Assembly: GCA_039090855.1 (NCBI GenBank)
Contig: CM077001.1
Location: 119,786,922-119,850,921, forward strand
Length of the DNA stretch: 64,000 nucleotides
Reading direction: 5' to 3'
Origin: Macrothele yani
Lineage: Eukaryota > Arthropoda > Arachnida > Araneae > Macrothelidae
Part shown: piece after piece, positions 30,020 through 40,904 of the stretch
How positions within the stretch are numbered: position 1 is the stretch's first letter
How the letters are laid out: the number at the start of each line of letters is the position of its first letter
Notes under the pieces: model-generated
Database searches by the model: none
What the model was told of the DNA's origin: nothing
Seen by the model: the letters and a program-made list of their open reading frames with translations, nothing else
Made by a program: the position numbers and the translations under genes

Positions 30020-31970
30020 GGATGCTTTATGATACAAAAACTTTAACTGGTATTGAGAGTATTTTTACCAGAGTTAGTCGCTGCCACCAGTCCCGAATTT
30101 TTGTAAAGCCTGGACCACTTATTTCACACACCATTACCCACCTCATAGGCGTTGCGAAGGATCAAGCATTGATGACACAGAGCTGACATCCTCACAAACA
30201 CAGAGCTTTATATACGTTCCGTTACAGTTGCGGCAATATGTACAGCGTTGATGGAAAATACCACCACAATTCCAGGAGAATTTGTTGAAGTATCTTTTAA
30301 ACAATTGTGACACACAGCAGTGAGTACATAATGTCCACAGTCGGTTATACGAGCCAAGCTGATATTACAAACGTGTCAGTCATCTGAGTCATCACACAAT
30401 TTTTAAACAGAACCACTCAGGCTACCGTGTAAATCATCTATTAGCTATTTAAAACAGGAGGAGTTCTCTACTGGAGGTACACTATCTACTTATTTTAGAT
30501 TTTTAGACCGCAGCCTATTACCTCAGTACTTCACAAAAATCGACCACTAACCTGGGCTAGTGATAAAGTATATTGGCGACCCAATTGCAGCTGAGCGCTC
30601 AGACTTTTTAGCTCCCAAAGCTCATCCTGAGAGATGACGTACCATCTGCTCCTCTTGTTAGATGCACGAGAAGTCCCGTCAAAACTATTCCGCTCGCCTT
30701 ACTCAACTTTCTCCCGTGACCCTGGACAGCGCGGCTTGCAATTTGACCCCGAGTCCTGAGGCATCCCGCTCTCAAGAGTCCTGTCGCCTTCCCATGGCTA
30801 CTCTAACATCCCCTGTTGGAGCTGCACTCGTCTCTACGAATACCACTCTCCGAAATTCCTAGAAAGTCGCAAACGCCATGTAACTCTTGTGACCTTGTCA
30901 CACAAATGGCGGCTGTTTCTTCCTCCCTTCGTTCTTCTCGATATAATGGAGTCCCATTACCCGTGTACAGAGTTTTCTCCCTTTTACCTTTTCTTGTTTG
31001 TTATTTTCTTCCAGCGAACAAAAATAACAAAAGACTGGTGTTGTTGAGCTGATACCAACCTACGTATCAATCGAGTATCGGATTAGTATTATATTAGGTG
31101 CACAAATAAGTTTTAAAGCGTTTTTTGTGTGACATATACCGCTAATTTACATATCCGACATATCCGAGGAGCACCAGATGTCCTTCATAACAAATTTCGT
31201 CGCTCTAGGTCGCCTAATTCTATGTGAAATCCGACCGACAGACATACACACAGTCTGTTTTATATATATATATATATAAGAGAAGATAAGAGTAAAATAT
31301 CTCTCTATTCTAAAAAAAGTAACTGCCGCCGCTGTTTTAGAAATTTCGCGACACTCTTGCTTTCCTAGCTCACAGTGCAAAACGTATTGAATACAAAAAT
31401 ATGAAATTTACATCGTTTGTAGAGAATTGTTTGGAGACCACGCTGAAATAAACCGTTTCTTGATTCTAGCGAAATTTCAAGAGCTATTGTATTTCAAAGT
31501 AAAGGTAAGCAGAAAAGTGTTATCAGGTCGCGTTCCGGACACACTAACAGCAACAGAACCACGAAACTTTGTAGGCATATAGTGCCATGACCGAATTTTT
31601 GCACTTTGTCGCCCTTTTTTTGAATTTCGATTTACTTTACGAGAAATTAAAATTTAAAATTTCACAAAATTCTCTATTTCGCGATGGGATCCATTTAAAA
31701 AAAACAGATATATGGCAAACTATAAATCACAACACATTGCAATTTTTACAGCATAAACTTACAACTACCATTTCTTTTTTACAAAAAAGTAATTAAGAAA
31801 AAGTCATTTTCTGATTTTTAAGCATTTTTAAAGACGCAAAGGAAAGAAACGAACGGCTTGTCTGTCTTTACGTTAACCACAGAGGAACGTTCTGGTCCCG
31901 TGACCTGCTGCCATGGTGACTCAGAGAATTTGTTATGCATGTGTTTTGTTGGTAAAGCTATCTCTGTTGT
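30020..31970. other. No recognised gene; TA microsatellite at 31259-31278
   Basis: Contains a (TA)n tract near 31259-31278. Frames of 60-80 codons near 30662-31052 have no recognisable similarity. Nothing else supported. Confidence 0.45.
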
Positions 31971-32408
31971 TTAAGGTGGACGTCGGGCAATTTTGCTTCC
32001 TGTACTTCCAATGGAAAAACTTCTGTACACATTTTCTTCAAAAGTAATTCGTTTCCAAGGGTGAAAATTTTAACATCGATTAAAATAGCTGCATTTTGTA
32101 ATTTGGAAGGCTTAATATTTTCTAAAACATAACCATAATTAAGCAATCCATCATGTGTTTGTCTATTGATGTCATCAAAGTATAGGTCGCGCCATCTTTT
32201 TTCTGGACAATTAATGCGTTCCCAAGAATGAAAATTTTAACATCGATTAAAATAGCCTCATTTCATAAATTTGATTACTTAATATTTTCTAAAACGTAAC
32301 CATAATTATGCAATCCAACATTTATTTGTCTACTGACGTCATCAAAGTACAGGTTGCGCATCTTTTTTCTGGTTCCAACAGCACCAAAGGAAAAGTTATT
32401 GATTTTTA

Positions 32409-35400
32409 TATCATCATCATCATCATCATTGTCAACCATTATCAATCCACTGCTGGACGAAGGTCTCCCCAAGTTTCCTCCACAACGGTCTGTCTTGTGC
32501 CAGTCTCCTCCATGTCACTCCCGCATACTTTCGAATTTCATCCACCCATCTCCCATGTGGTCTTCTTCTGGGTCTTTTCCTGTCACTTGGAATCCAATCT
32601 AAAATTTCGGCTGTCCATCGATGGTCTCTTCTTCTGGCAGTATGTCCAGCCCATTGCCATTTCAGGGATTTAACTCTGATCATGATGTCTTCCACTCTTG
32701 TCATTTTTCGGATCCACGTGTTCCTCTTCTTATCTCTCCCGGTTGCACCAAGCATGCACCTCTCCATGCTTCTTTGAGTTGTTTGCAGCCTTTGTATGTC
32801 TCTTTTAGCTAAGGTCCACGTCTCTGCACCATACGTAAGCACTGGAAGGATGCATTGATCAAACACTTTTCTTTTAAGACACAATGGCATATTGCTCTTG
32901 AAAATTATGCTGTTTCTTCCAAAAGCTCTCCAGGCAAGTTCTGTACGCCGATTAATTTCTTCATTAATTTCTTCATCAATGTGACGTACGTGTCTGTTAT
33001 CTCCAGCTTTTCTCCATCAATCGATAAATCTTCATTTCTTGTAAAAGCATTGTACATCACTTTTGTCTTCTGAAAGTTCATTTTTAATCCCACTTCTTTA
33101 CTCTTGTCAGCAAGTTCCTGGATCATACTCTGTAGCTCTGATGGGGTAGTTGCAAAAATGACTATGTCATCAGCAAAACGAAGGTGGGTTAGATAATCTC
33201 CATTAATCTTTATCCCTTTGTTTTCCCAGTTCAGTGATTGAAAGACATTTTCCAATGTGGCATTAAAGAGCTTCGGAGATATGGTGTCACCTTGTCTCAC
33301 TCCTTTTCCAATTTTTATGTGTGTTGTATTTTCAAACAGCCGAATCTTTGCACTTGCATTTTCATAGATGTGGTTAATAATATTAATGTATGCATCTTCA
33401 ATACCGCAGGATTTCAAAGCCATTGCAACTGCTGATGGTTTCACCGAATCAAAGGCTTTTTCATAATCGATAAAAGCCATGCACAATGGAAGTTCATATT
33501 CCCTCGCTCTTTCAATTAGTTCTCTCAGTACGTGGATATGATCTATTGTGCTGTAGCCACTCCTGAATCCAGCTTGTTCTCTCGGTTGAGCCTTGTCCAG
33601 TGTCACCTTCAAGCGGTGTGAAAGAACTTTAGTGAAGATTTTATAGACCACTGATAGGAGGCTGATAGGTCTGTAGTTCCTGAGATCCTCAATGTCACCT
33701 TTTTTATGTAGCAAGATCATTGTAGCGTTGTTCCAATCCTCAGGAATTTTCCCTTCATTAAGGCATCGAGTGAAAATTTGGGCGAGTACTCTTTCGATTT
33801 CTCCACTTGCTTCTTGTATGATGTCTACAGTATTTCCATCTTCTCCTGGAGCTTTTCCCCGCTTCATGTTCTTGATTGCATGTGCAACTTCTGCTGGAAG
33901 GACTGGAAGAACTCTGGTACTGGTACCTTTCATGATGTCTGGAGTACATGAATCATCCCTTTCATATAATTTGGAGTAGAAATCTTTCACTCTTGTCAAA
34001 ATTTCGCCTCTATTTCTTGTTACAGAACCATCTTCTTTTCTCAGTGCCATAATCTGTTTTTTCCCTTTACTGAGATGTCTCTTTGCTATCTTTAGGCTTT
34101 GTTTGTTTTCAATTGCTTTCCTTACTAGTTCACAGTTGAATTTCCTTACGTCTTCAGTGATACTTTTTCTTACTGTCTTGCATAGCTCTATATATTCCAC
34201 TTTGGAAGTCACATCTTCTTTAGTTGTCCTCATCACTCTTCTTTTTTGCATCAACCTTTTGGTTTTTCCTGATAATTTGTTCACATGCAATTTGTTCTTA
34301 GACCCAGCTAATTTTGTTGCTGTTTCCATAAGAGCTTTGGTTACTTTTCTGTTAACTTCAGACATATCCACTTCTTCCGATGTTAGGCCTTCTAAAGCAG
34401 AGAATCTGTTCTTCAGTTCCAATTTGAAGGTATTATGGTGTTTTTTAAGGTTGGTTATGTCAATACATTTTGTTTGTCTTATGAGCTTTGCTACGTTCGA
34501 GTTTAGTGTTGAGGTGCATCTTACATCTCACCAATCTATGGTCACTGCCTGTGTTGAACTTGTTTAGCACACTGCAGTCTTCTATGACAAATTTTTTTGT
34601 TACACATAATAAAATCAATTTCACTTGTCGTCCCATTTGGATGTCTCCATGTCCATTTCCTGTGTGGCTTTTTCTTGAAAAAGGAGTTCAAGATGAAAAA
34701 CCCTTCTGCCTCTGCAAACTCTACGAGAGTATTTCCACGCTGGTTTCTGTTGCCGTGACCGAATTTACCTACTGAAGTTTCATTCTGTTGCCGTTGCGCT
34801 ATTTTTGCATTGAAATCTCCCATAATTATCTTCAAGTGCTGCTTACCTTTATTATTTAGATCACGAATTTCCTCATAAAATTCTTCAATTTCTTCTTCAG
34901 CATGACTTGTGGTGGGTGCATAAGTTTGAATAATCTGAGCCTGGTATCTTCTCGAGAGTTGGATAACGAGTCGTGCAGCTCTGTCAGAGGAACTTTCAAC
35001 TTCTACAACTTTATCCTTCAGTTTCTTGTTTATTATAAATCCAACACCACTAGTTCTGCCAGTATCTGTCCCACGATAGTAGAAGAGATGTCCACTTTTC
35101 AGTTCAATGAGATCTTCTCCTTTTCTCCTTACCTCACTTAGCCCCACGATGTCCCACTTGATCCTTTGTAGTTCCTCTTCCAATTCAAGAAGCCTTGAAT
35201 CAGAAGATAGGGAGCGTCCGTTGTACGTTGCCAAGGTCAGCATCAGATGGCAGCCTAGTCCGGTCCTCCGGGGATTCTTAGCACCCTCTGCCTTCATGTC
35301 GCACTGGCCGCTGCCTTGGCCAGGTACATTCCAGCTGCCGGAGACTGAGGGCCAAGATTTAAGTTGTGGAGTCATTTTGGAGGGGTTTGGCCATAAGTCA

Positions 35401-35540
35401 CCACGCTGGCCAAGCGGGTTGGTGAGTGTGGGATAGCATTTCCTCTAATCCCGATGGTATAGTTATACCGCTATTGGCGGTCGTCAGAGCCCCTTTAGTG
35501 GGAACAGGATGTACCACGAGAAGGCGGGGTTGAAATTTGT
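32409..35540 (-). mobile_element. RTE-like non-LTR retrotransposon (LINE)
   Basis: Minus-strand element with endonuclease and reverse transcriptase in one interrupted frame. The 3' end is a short run of ATG repeats (antisense ATCATCATC at 32411-32430), as RTE-type elements often show instead of poly(A). It lies inside the arms of a TTAA-flanked DNA element. The 5' boundary (~35540) is placed where the arm sequence resumes. Smaller relics of the same family lie at 15440-15840, 20481-20880 and 24283-24330. Confidence 0.85.
32432..35375 (-). pseudogene. LINE polyprotein: APE endonuclease plus reverse transcriptase, frame-disrupted
   Basis: Retrotransposition enzyme that nicks target DNA and reverse-transcribes the element RNA. 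First frame 35375-34542: an APE-type endonuclease with LATYNGRSLSS, the catalytic Glu in IVGLSEVRRKG and the MGDFNAKI motif. A frameshift in the A-run near 34600 moves the GSDHRLVR end into another frame. Second frame 34422-32905: a reverse transcriptase with RGKAPGEDG, NYRPISLLSVVYKIF, EQAGFRSGYSTIDHI, AFIDYEKAFDSV, GVRQGDTISPKLF and the catalytic LRFADDIVIFA at about residue 415. A third frame 32890-32432 holds the C-terminal AETWTLAKRDIQRLQ, KWQWAGHTARR and VDEIRKYAG segment after a deletion and shift near 32985. Clade RTE is assigned from overall motif character; inactive. Confidence 0.87.
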
Positions 35541-35715
35541 CAAGTAATTATGGTTATGTTTTAGAAAGTATTAAGTAATCCAAGTTATAATATGAAGTTA
35601 TTTTAATCGATGTTCAAATTTTTCATCCTTGGGAACACAATAATTGTGAAGGAAATGTGTACAAAATTTTTCCATTGGAAGTACAGGAAGTAAAATTACT
35701 TGACGTCCACCTTAA

Positions 35716-36230
35716 CGGTATAACATAACGGTTTAAGGTTTACGGATATGCTTTTGGACCGCTTTTGTTTTCCTTAATGGTAAATTTAGTAAGTGCTATA
35801 AGTTCAAACGACAGAAGTCCGCCCTTCCAAAAATTAACGACAGTAAAAAAACTCTGAAACTTCGGAATAACAAGTCTTATTTGCTTAGACATGGAATAAA
35901 AATTGAAATTTATATGAATTTTCCAGTTTTTATTTCATGTGATATATTTGTAGATCGGGCTGCAGGGCCCGAGCGCTACTCTGGAAACGAGCATAGCGAG
36001 ACTAGAGGCGCAGCCCCTAGTTTTTCAAAAATAAACCACAGCACTAGCTCCACTAAACCAGTTCTTACAGAATGTAGATACCAGCTTTTATAAGATGTCG
36101 GCAGACAGAGAGTCTTGTAGTCGCCGAAGTGTTCCACCATTATATTAGTCATTCTTCCATTTGTAAGACAGCTCTTTTTTACTAGATTCCTAGAAGGAGG
36201 GGTGGGGGCTGAACGGCCACGTGAGCAACT
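35716..36230. other. No recognised feature
   Basis: Sequence between the TTAA element and the CACTG element; only short frames. Confidence 0.4.
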
Positions 36231-36496
36231 CCAATGCACTGTGAAAAAAAAATCTGAAATTCACGAGTCTTTTTTCGTGATTCCTTTCTTGAATTAACAA
36301 AGCGTATTCCGTATACAACTTTTTCCGGAAAAAAAAAAACTCCTTGAATTTCACGGATTTTTCTTACTCAAGAAAAATTCAGAACTTTCAGAAACTTTTC
36401 CAAAATTCCTTTCGTACACTCATTGTCATAAAACTCCGAGGCCAAAGAAAAAGGCGCTGAATTGAACTGAGATTTTAGTAGTGAGATGGTACATAC

Positions 36497-36756
36497 CAGG
36501 GGCGGATTCAGGACTTTCGTGAGGGAGGAGCGCAGAAACGCAGCGTTAAATTACCGTATGGAAATGGAAAATACAAATTAGTTCCTAATGATAAAATCCA
36601 TCGTTGATATCTTCCAATTTTTTAACGAAAGTAATATACTTTGGGGTAACACTTTCTTTCACGAAAAAATATAATTTTTTTTAATTAAAATCTACCAAAT
36701 CACGGCTTTTCCTTGGTTCTGAGGGAGGGGCACCCCCCCCTCTGGATCCGTTCCTG
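36497..36756. mobile_element. hAT-type MITE with perfect 8-bp target duplication
   Basis: Ends CAGGGGCGGATTCAGG (36497) and TCTGGATCCGTTCCTG (36756) are imperfect inverses. The 8-bp duplication GTACATAC (36489-36496 and 36757-36764) is the hAT hallmark. The CAGGGGCGGATCCAG-type terminus is one I recall as widespread in invertebrate genomes. 260 bp, non-coding. Confidence 0.9.
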
Positions 36757-36840
36757 GTACATACCAAGGACAGAAGTGATTACAAGATCACAGCAGCAAG
36801 ACGATTTCCCGTGGACAAACGGTACACATTCAGGTCAGCG

Positions 36841-37842
36841 TTAGTACCTAGTCGGACCGCCTCGTACTCGAATGCATGCGGTGATACGGTCCAACATAGA
36901 GTCAAAGAGACGCCGTATGCTATCCTGGGACAGATTGGCCAAAACTACTCTAAATCACGAACTCTGAGACATGGAGAAAGCTGGCGTCCCATCTGGATGG
37001 GCGAGATCTCAGGCGATCTGGCAGGCCATGGAAGCGTCGACGCATGATGTAAATAGTCCTGGGAAACCCGAGCCGTGTGCGGACGAGCGTTATCTTGTTG
37101 GACAAATGGCTCCGGGCTACCTCGCCAGTAAAAGCAGCACATTGGGCCGCAGAATATCCTGTACGTAGCGCTTTGCTGTCAACGTCCCTCGGATCATTGC
37201 GAGGGCAGTCCGGCTGTCATACGTGATGGTTTTCCAGACCATCATGCCTGCAGTTCGGGACCGTGTTCCGTTGTACAGTGAGATTGGGATTGTAGCGTTC
37301 ACCTGTGGTCCTCCACACTCTGACACAGTGGTCGTCCGTTCTTATACACAAGCGGGATTCGTCGCTGAACACTAAACGTCGCCAGTCCGTAGGATTCCAC
37401 GTTGCTCGTTGCTAACACCACTGCAATCGACGCCGAAGATAGTCAGGTCTTAACGGTAGAAAACGTAAGGGCCGTGGAAAGTGCAGACTCGCGTCTGTCG
37501 GGCGTCTGGAAATAGTTCTGGAGGACACAGGAGTCCCTTGTACAGCCGCCTCATTTCTCTGGATATTGGACAAGGACGTCGCTGCATCTGTGCATGCCGC
37601 TCTCACGATCCCATGGTCCTCTCTGCTGGTGGTTGTATCTGGGTCGTCCAGTGCCAGTCCGCCGGTGTTCGGGTGCCTTCCCGTGTCCATCGCTCCCAAC
37701 ACGATTGCACCGTACTGTCCCACCGGCCAAAATCGCGGCCGATTCGGCGCGTCGGCCCCCCTGCCTCTCTCATTCCGACGATACGGCCTCGTTCAAACTC
37801 CGTCAGTCACCACTACGCACATCTAAGGCGGCTCCTCAGCAT
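36841..37842 (-). pseudogene. Tc1-like transposase pseudogene
   Basis: Minus-strand reading from ATG 37842. An early stop follows, then LTEFERGRIVGMREAGGPTR and the WDSTVQSCWERW helix-turn-helix, and it ends GGPTRY at 36841. The middle is open at 37723-37412 (DHGIVRAACTDAATS, the cluster before the catalytic core). The first Asp is in FSDESRLCI (frame ~37360), and the second in FVQQDNARPHTARVSQ. The final block reads PARSPEISPIQM, so the catalytic Glu is Gln. At least three frameshifts occur. The IRRLFDSMLDRITACI tail is typical. Clear terminal repeats were not identified. Plus-strand frames at 37481-37990 are shadows. Confidence 0.83.
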
Positions 37843-38257
37843 GTCTATTGCTCAGGGATCTCACCTGACTCTAACCGTGCACTTCGGCACGAATGCTGAG
37901 TCCCCTGCGCGGCGTCTTATAAGCCCCAAGGATTGCGATTGCAGCGCCGGTCTTGAAAGCGCGGGCGTACGGAATCGCACAAAACTTTAATCATTTGCTT
38001 GTCTGTCCTCCCCGTAGCTATTTGCCGAGTTTCGAGTTAATCCCCGTTTTCAGTTCTTCCGCATCAATATGGCGATAAAATTCCTGTAATCGGAACGATT
38101 CGGGGTAATGCTTGGATTTGATTAACTATTAAATTTCAACCGTTTGTCAGACGATCCGATTTTGAAGTTCTGTAGCGAGATTGGATATTGCGAATAGAAT
38201 ATTGCATGAAATTTTAGTTACAGGATATTTCTTCCTCTTTCTCGCATTTTGCGCACC

Positions 38258-38310
38258 GGCTATTATACTGTATATATTTTTACCGTAAAAATATATACAG
38301 TATAATAGCC
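38258..38310. repeat. 53-bp perfect palindrome with 1-nt centre
   Basis: 26-bp arms (38258-38283, starting GGCTATTATACTGTATATAT; 38285-38310 is the exact reverse complement) around a single C. This is an unusually perfect, AT-rich cruciform-prone site. Confidence 0.93.
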
Positions 38311-39084
38311 GTATCATTACATAAGTGATTGTATGTCTATTTATCAGTCTGTGGACCCCTTAGGACAAAAGCTATTATAGCTATAAAGAGAAAATTTTAT
38401 ATTTAAGAGTTTTATTAAATAATGCTATATAGCAGTAAATTGTGCCTTTTCTTAAAGATAATCGAAAGTCTTTTATCATTTTAAAAATATCTAAAGTTCC
38501 AAAGTATTGTGTTGCTTTGAAAAATCATGAAACAAAATACGTTATTTGGGATAAGTTCTTCCATAGAAAAAATTAAATTATTGCAAATCTATTCAGAAAA
38601 ATAATGAGCTCCAACAGAAAATATAATGACTAATTCGTCCACATTAATAGCAAAAGATATTATCATTGCGCGATTAGATTTCTACCTGATACGTGACTGT
38701 GATTTACATGACTTTTTGACACAACGGTATTACGCGCTGCTGCCGTTGAAGACGAAGCTGGTTTGATTCCCACTTGTGGAAAACAGAAAGTATCTGGTAA
38801 AATGTCTGAAAAAAATCAAAGATTTTGCAAAATGTCTGTATAAATACGAAAAAAAAACAGAAACTGACTTTTCTGAAATAAACGGAATTACTGACTATGG
38901 AAAATCTGTCAAAATACGGAAGTTAGAAGAAATGGAAACTTTTAGAAACGGAAATTTCGTTAATAGACCGACACTTACCGGCAAACTTTGTTGCAAGCTA
39001 TTTTCAGGAATTTTCCGTGAATTCTCACGGCTTATTTTTTACAGTGTGGGATACAGGTCTGTTGAGTTGACCTTAACCTCGCCG

Positions 39085-39232
39085 GTCTTTAATTTTGGAC
39101 CATTGGTTCCAGTGATGAGGGAGAGCCAATGCGGCAACACAGCTCACCATTGATGCCTCACCTGGAATTTGGGTCGGGTTCGTCTCGGACGAATGTGTAG
39201 AGCGCGGCATCTCGTACCACTCGGCCAGAGGG
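39085..39232 (-). repeat. Diverged SINE-1 fragment
   Basis: Antisense SINE body and head: GGACCATTGGTTCCAG, GAGGGAGAGCCAATGCGGCA, GATGCCTCACCTGG and GTCTCGGACGAATGTG. Confidence 0.6.
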
Positions 39233-39617
39233 AAGTCTATTTTACGCTTTATGACCATTCTTGCAACAGAACGCTACAATCCATCAACTGCAGGAGAATC
39301 GGATACAGATTTTATTGCACTGGACAACAACTTTTGACTTTTTGTATGTATCTGAGATTAAACCAAGTTACCTTAATGTTGTTTGGGCTCCTGATTATGA
39401 AAATATCCGTTAAAACAATAGATTAGCTCTAGTTTTTTAAAATATTTATAAACAAAACTATTACATATACACTGTATTAACAAAAGTCACCGAATACCCC
39501 TTCAAAAGCAAATGAAAGGGTCCACTGCGTTGTTAAGATGCGCGGCACAGTTGCAAACGGTATAAAAACAAACCTGCAGCTGATCGCATTCAAATCGCAC
39601 TGTGAGGTTGAGTGAAA

Positions 39618-40833
39618 ATGTCGCGGCGGGAGGGAACTGACTTTTAGAAAGGAAAGATTGTTGGGTGTTATATTGGTAGGTTGTCTATAAGAGAAACCCA
39701 GAGGCGTTTAAACATACCCACGTCAACTCTTTTCGATGCACTGAATACGTTAGAGACACATAGCCTACCTAAAACAGCAAAACGTACCGGCAGAACAAAG
39801 AAACTCAGTGATAGAGGACGTCGAAGCCTCAGGAGAGTCATTACAGCTAATCGACGGAGTACTGCACAAGACCTCAGTGTACAGGTGAGTAAAAATCCTG
39901 CAACTTCGGTATGTACACGTACCATTCGCAGAGAACTGCATTCCATCGGTTACCGTGGTCGTGCGGCTGCTCATAAGCCTTTCATTTCCACTCGGAATGC
40001 TACTCGTCGTTTAGCATGTTGTAAAGAACATTTATCGTGGACCGTAGATCAATGAAAACGGGTCATATTGAACTGATGAATCGAGATATACGATCCATCA
40101 GTCTGATGGCCGTGTGTCAGTACGGCAGCAGCCGTGGGAACACTATTTTGCACAGTGTACTGTTCCTACGGTCAAGTTTTGAGCTGGCAATGTATACTCG
40201 TGTGGGGGTGTTTTTCGTGGTATGGTCCGTGCCCATTGGTTATCGTGGACAAACCTGTTAACCAGCATGTCTACCTCGATATTATGGACAATTATGCCCT
40301 ACCAACTCTGTGGCAATACTATGGAACCGAGCCATGTTGGTACCAGCAGGATAATGCACCGAGCCATAAAGTAAGGACTGTTACGGCGTGTAACGTACCA
40401 GGAGATGTGACGTACCTGCCAGAAGGACGCACACGACATAAAGGCAGATAGGAATCAAAATAAAACGTCCGTGTAGCTCAATTGGTAGAGCAACTTATTC
40501 CGGAATGAGGGGATCCAGGTTCGAATCCTGGCGTGGACAGAAATGACGGAGAAATTTACTTCGTTATAGGCGTGGTTTGACAATAATTCCGTATCGTGTT
40601 TGGACTGGCTAGAACAGAACGCTGATCTTAATCCCATAGAGCACCTATGGTATGAATTCCAGCTCCGCATAAGAAGTTTGGAACCAAAGCCTACTGCTGA
40701 GCAATAGTTAGCAGCAGCATTATGTACTGAATAGAAGCGCACTCTTATCAATGTGTTCCAAAACCTTGTCGAAAGCATGTCTCGAAGGGTCAGTGCATGC
40801 ATTATGTCCAAAGATGAACCGACACCGTACTAA
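39618..40833 (+). pseudogene. Tc1-like transposase pseudogene split by a TRIM remnant
   Basis: Starts at ATG 39618 (MSRREGTDF, then a stop) and continues openly at 39681-40055 with the paired-like DNA-binding domain (MSIRETQRRLNIPTSTLFDA; KTAKRTGRTKKLSDRGRR linker; RTIRRELHSIGYRGRAAAHK). The first catalytic block is lost in frameshifts near 40050-40100. The second is in CWYQQDNAPSHKVRT (40134-40451 frame). This frame then runs into the TRIM remnant at 40389. After the remnant [14 protein letters not shown] carries the Glu, and the protein ends DEPTPY at 40833. Inactive. Confidence 0.87.
40389..40568 (+). mobile_element. Internally deleted TRIM: LTR start joined to polypurine tract and full 3' LTR
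   Basis: Flanked by a perfect 4-bp duplication GGCG (40385-40388 and 40569-40572) inside the Tc1 transposase. It opens with TGTAACGTACC, the first 11 bases of an LTR, then AGGAGA resembling the end of the polypurine tract, then a full 163-bp LTR (40406-40568). The rest of the 5' LTR and interior are missing. The tRNA-like core (40468-40539) is the best cloverleaf in the window: acceptor GTCCGTG with CGTGGAC, A box TAGCTCAATTGG, B box GTTCGAATC, anticodon-arm position CTTATTCCGGAATGAG (40494-40509). Confidence 0.9.
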
Positions 40834-40904
40834 TATATGTCAATAAATGCTATGTTGTATTTCTCTTCCAGGTGTCCGGTGACTTTTATCAATATAGTGT
40901 ACAT

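Larger units (their letters stand above)
31975..35711. mobile_element. TTAA-flanked DNA element with long inverted arms, hosting the LINE
   Basis: Left arm begins GGTGGACGTC at 31975, after TTAA (31971-31974). The right arm is its inverse, ending GACGTCCACC at 35711, before TTAA (35712-35715). Arms match for ~190 bp (TTCCTGTACTTCCAATGGAA, AACATCGATTAAAATA, TTTTCTAAAACATAACCATAATTA). The left part also holds an internal partial repeat (31990-32200 versus 32215-32370). Without the LINE the element is ~600 bp. TTAA duplication fits piggyBac or Kolobok groups; no transposase present. Confidence 0.8.
36237..39046. mobile_element. Candidate CACTG-ended element (2.8 kb, with nested insertions)
   Basis: Starts CACTGTGAAAAAAAA (36237) and ends in the inverse TTATTTTTTACAGTG (39046). 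TG lies on both sides (36235-36236 and 39047-39048), matching the 2-bp duplication pattern of the MITE at 18370. Subterminal regions at both ends are rich in short GAAATTC/ACGGAAA-type motifs (36255-36430 and 38800-39030), a CACTA-like arrangement. It now holds a hAT MITE, a Tc1 relic and a palindrome, and shows no transposase of its own. The two ends could be coincidental. Confidence 0.5.
39470..40899 (+). mobile_element. Tc1-like transposon, family B copy 2, interrupted by a TRIM remnant
   Basis: Ends CACTGTATTAACAAAAGTCA (39470) and its inverse at 40899, flanked by TA (39468-39469 and 40900-40901). Without the TRIM remnant (40389-40568 plus 4-bp duplication) it is 1246 bp, close to the 1207-bp sister copy at 14157-15363. 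Confidence 0.92.

Noticed and set aside
30662..31052. Serine/proline-rich frames of 66-78 codons
   Set aside because: No recognisable domain, no splice context I can support, and no similarity to neighbours.
38776..39153. 125-codon plus-strand frame
   Set aside because: Lies over subterminal repeats of the candidate CACTG element and a SINE fragment; lysine-rich and without known similarity.
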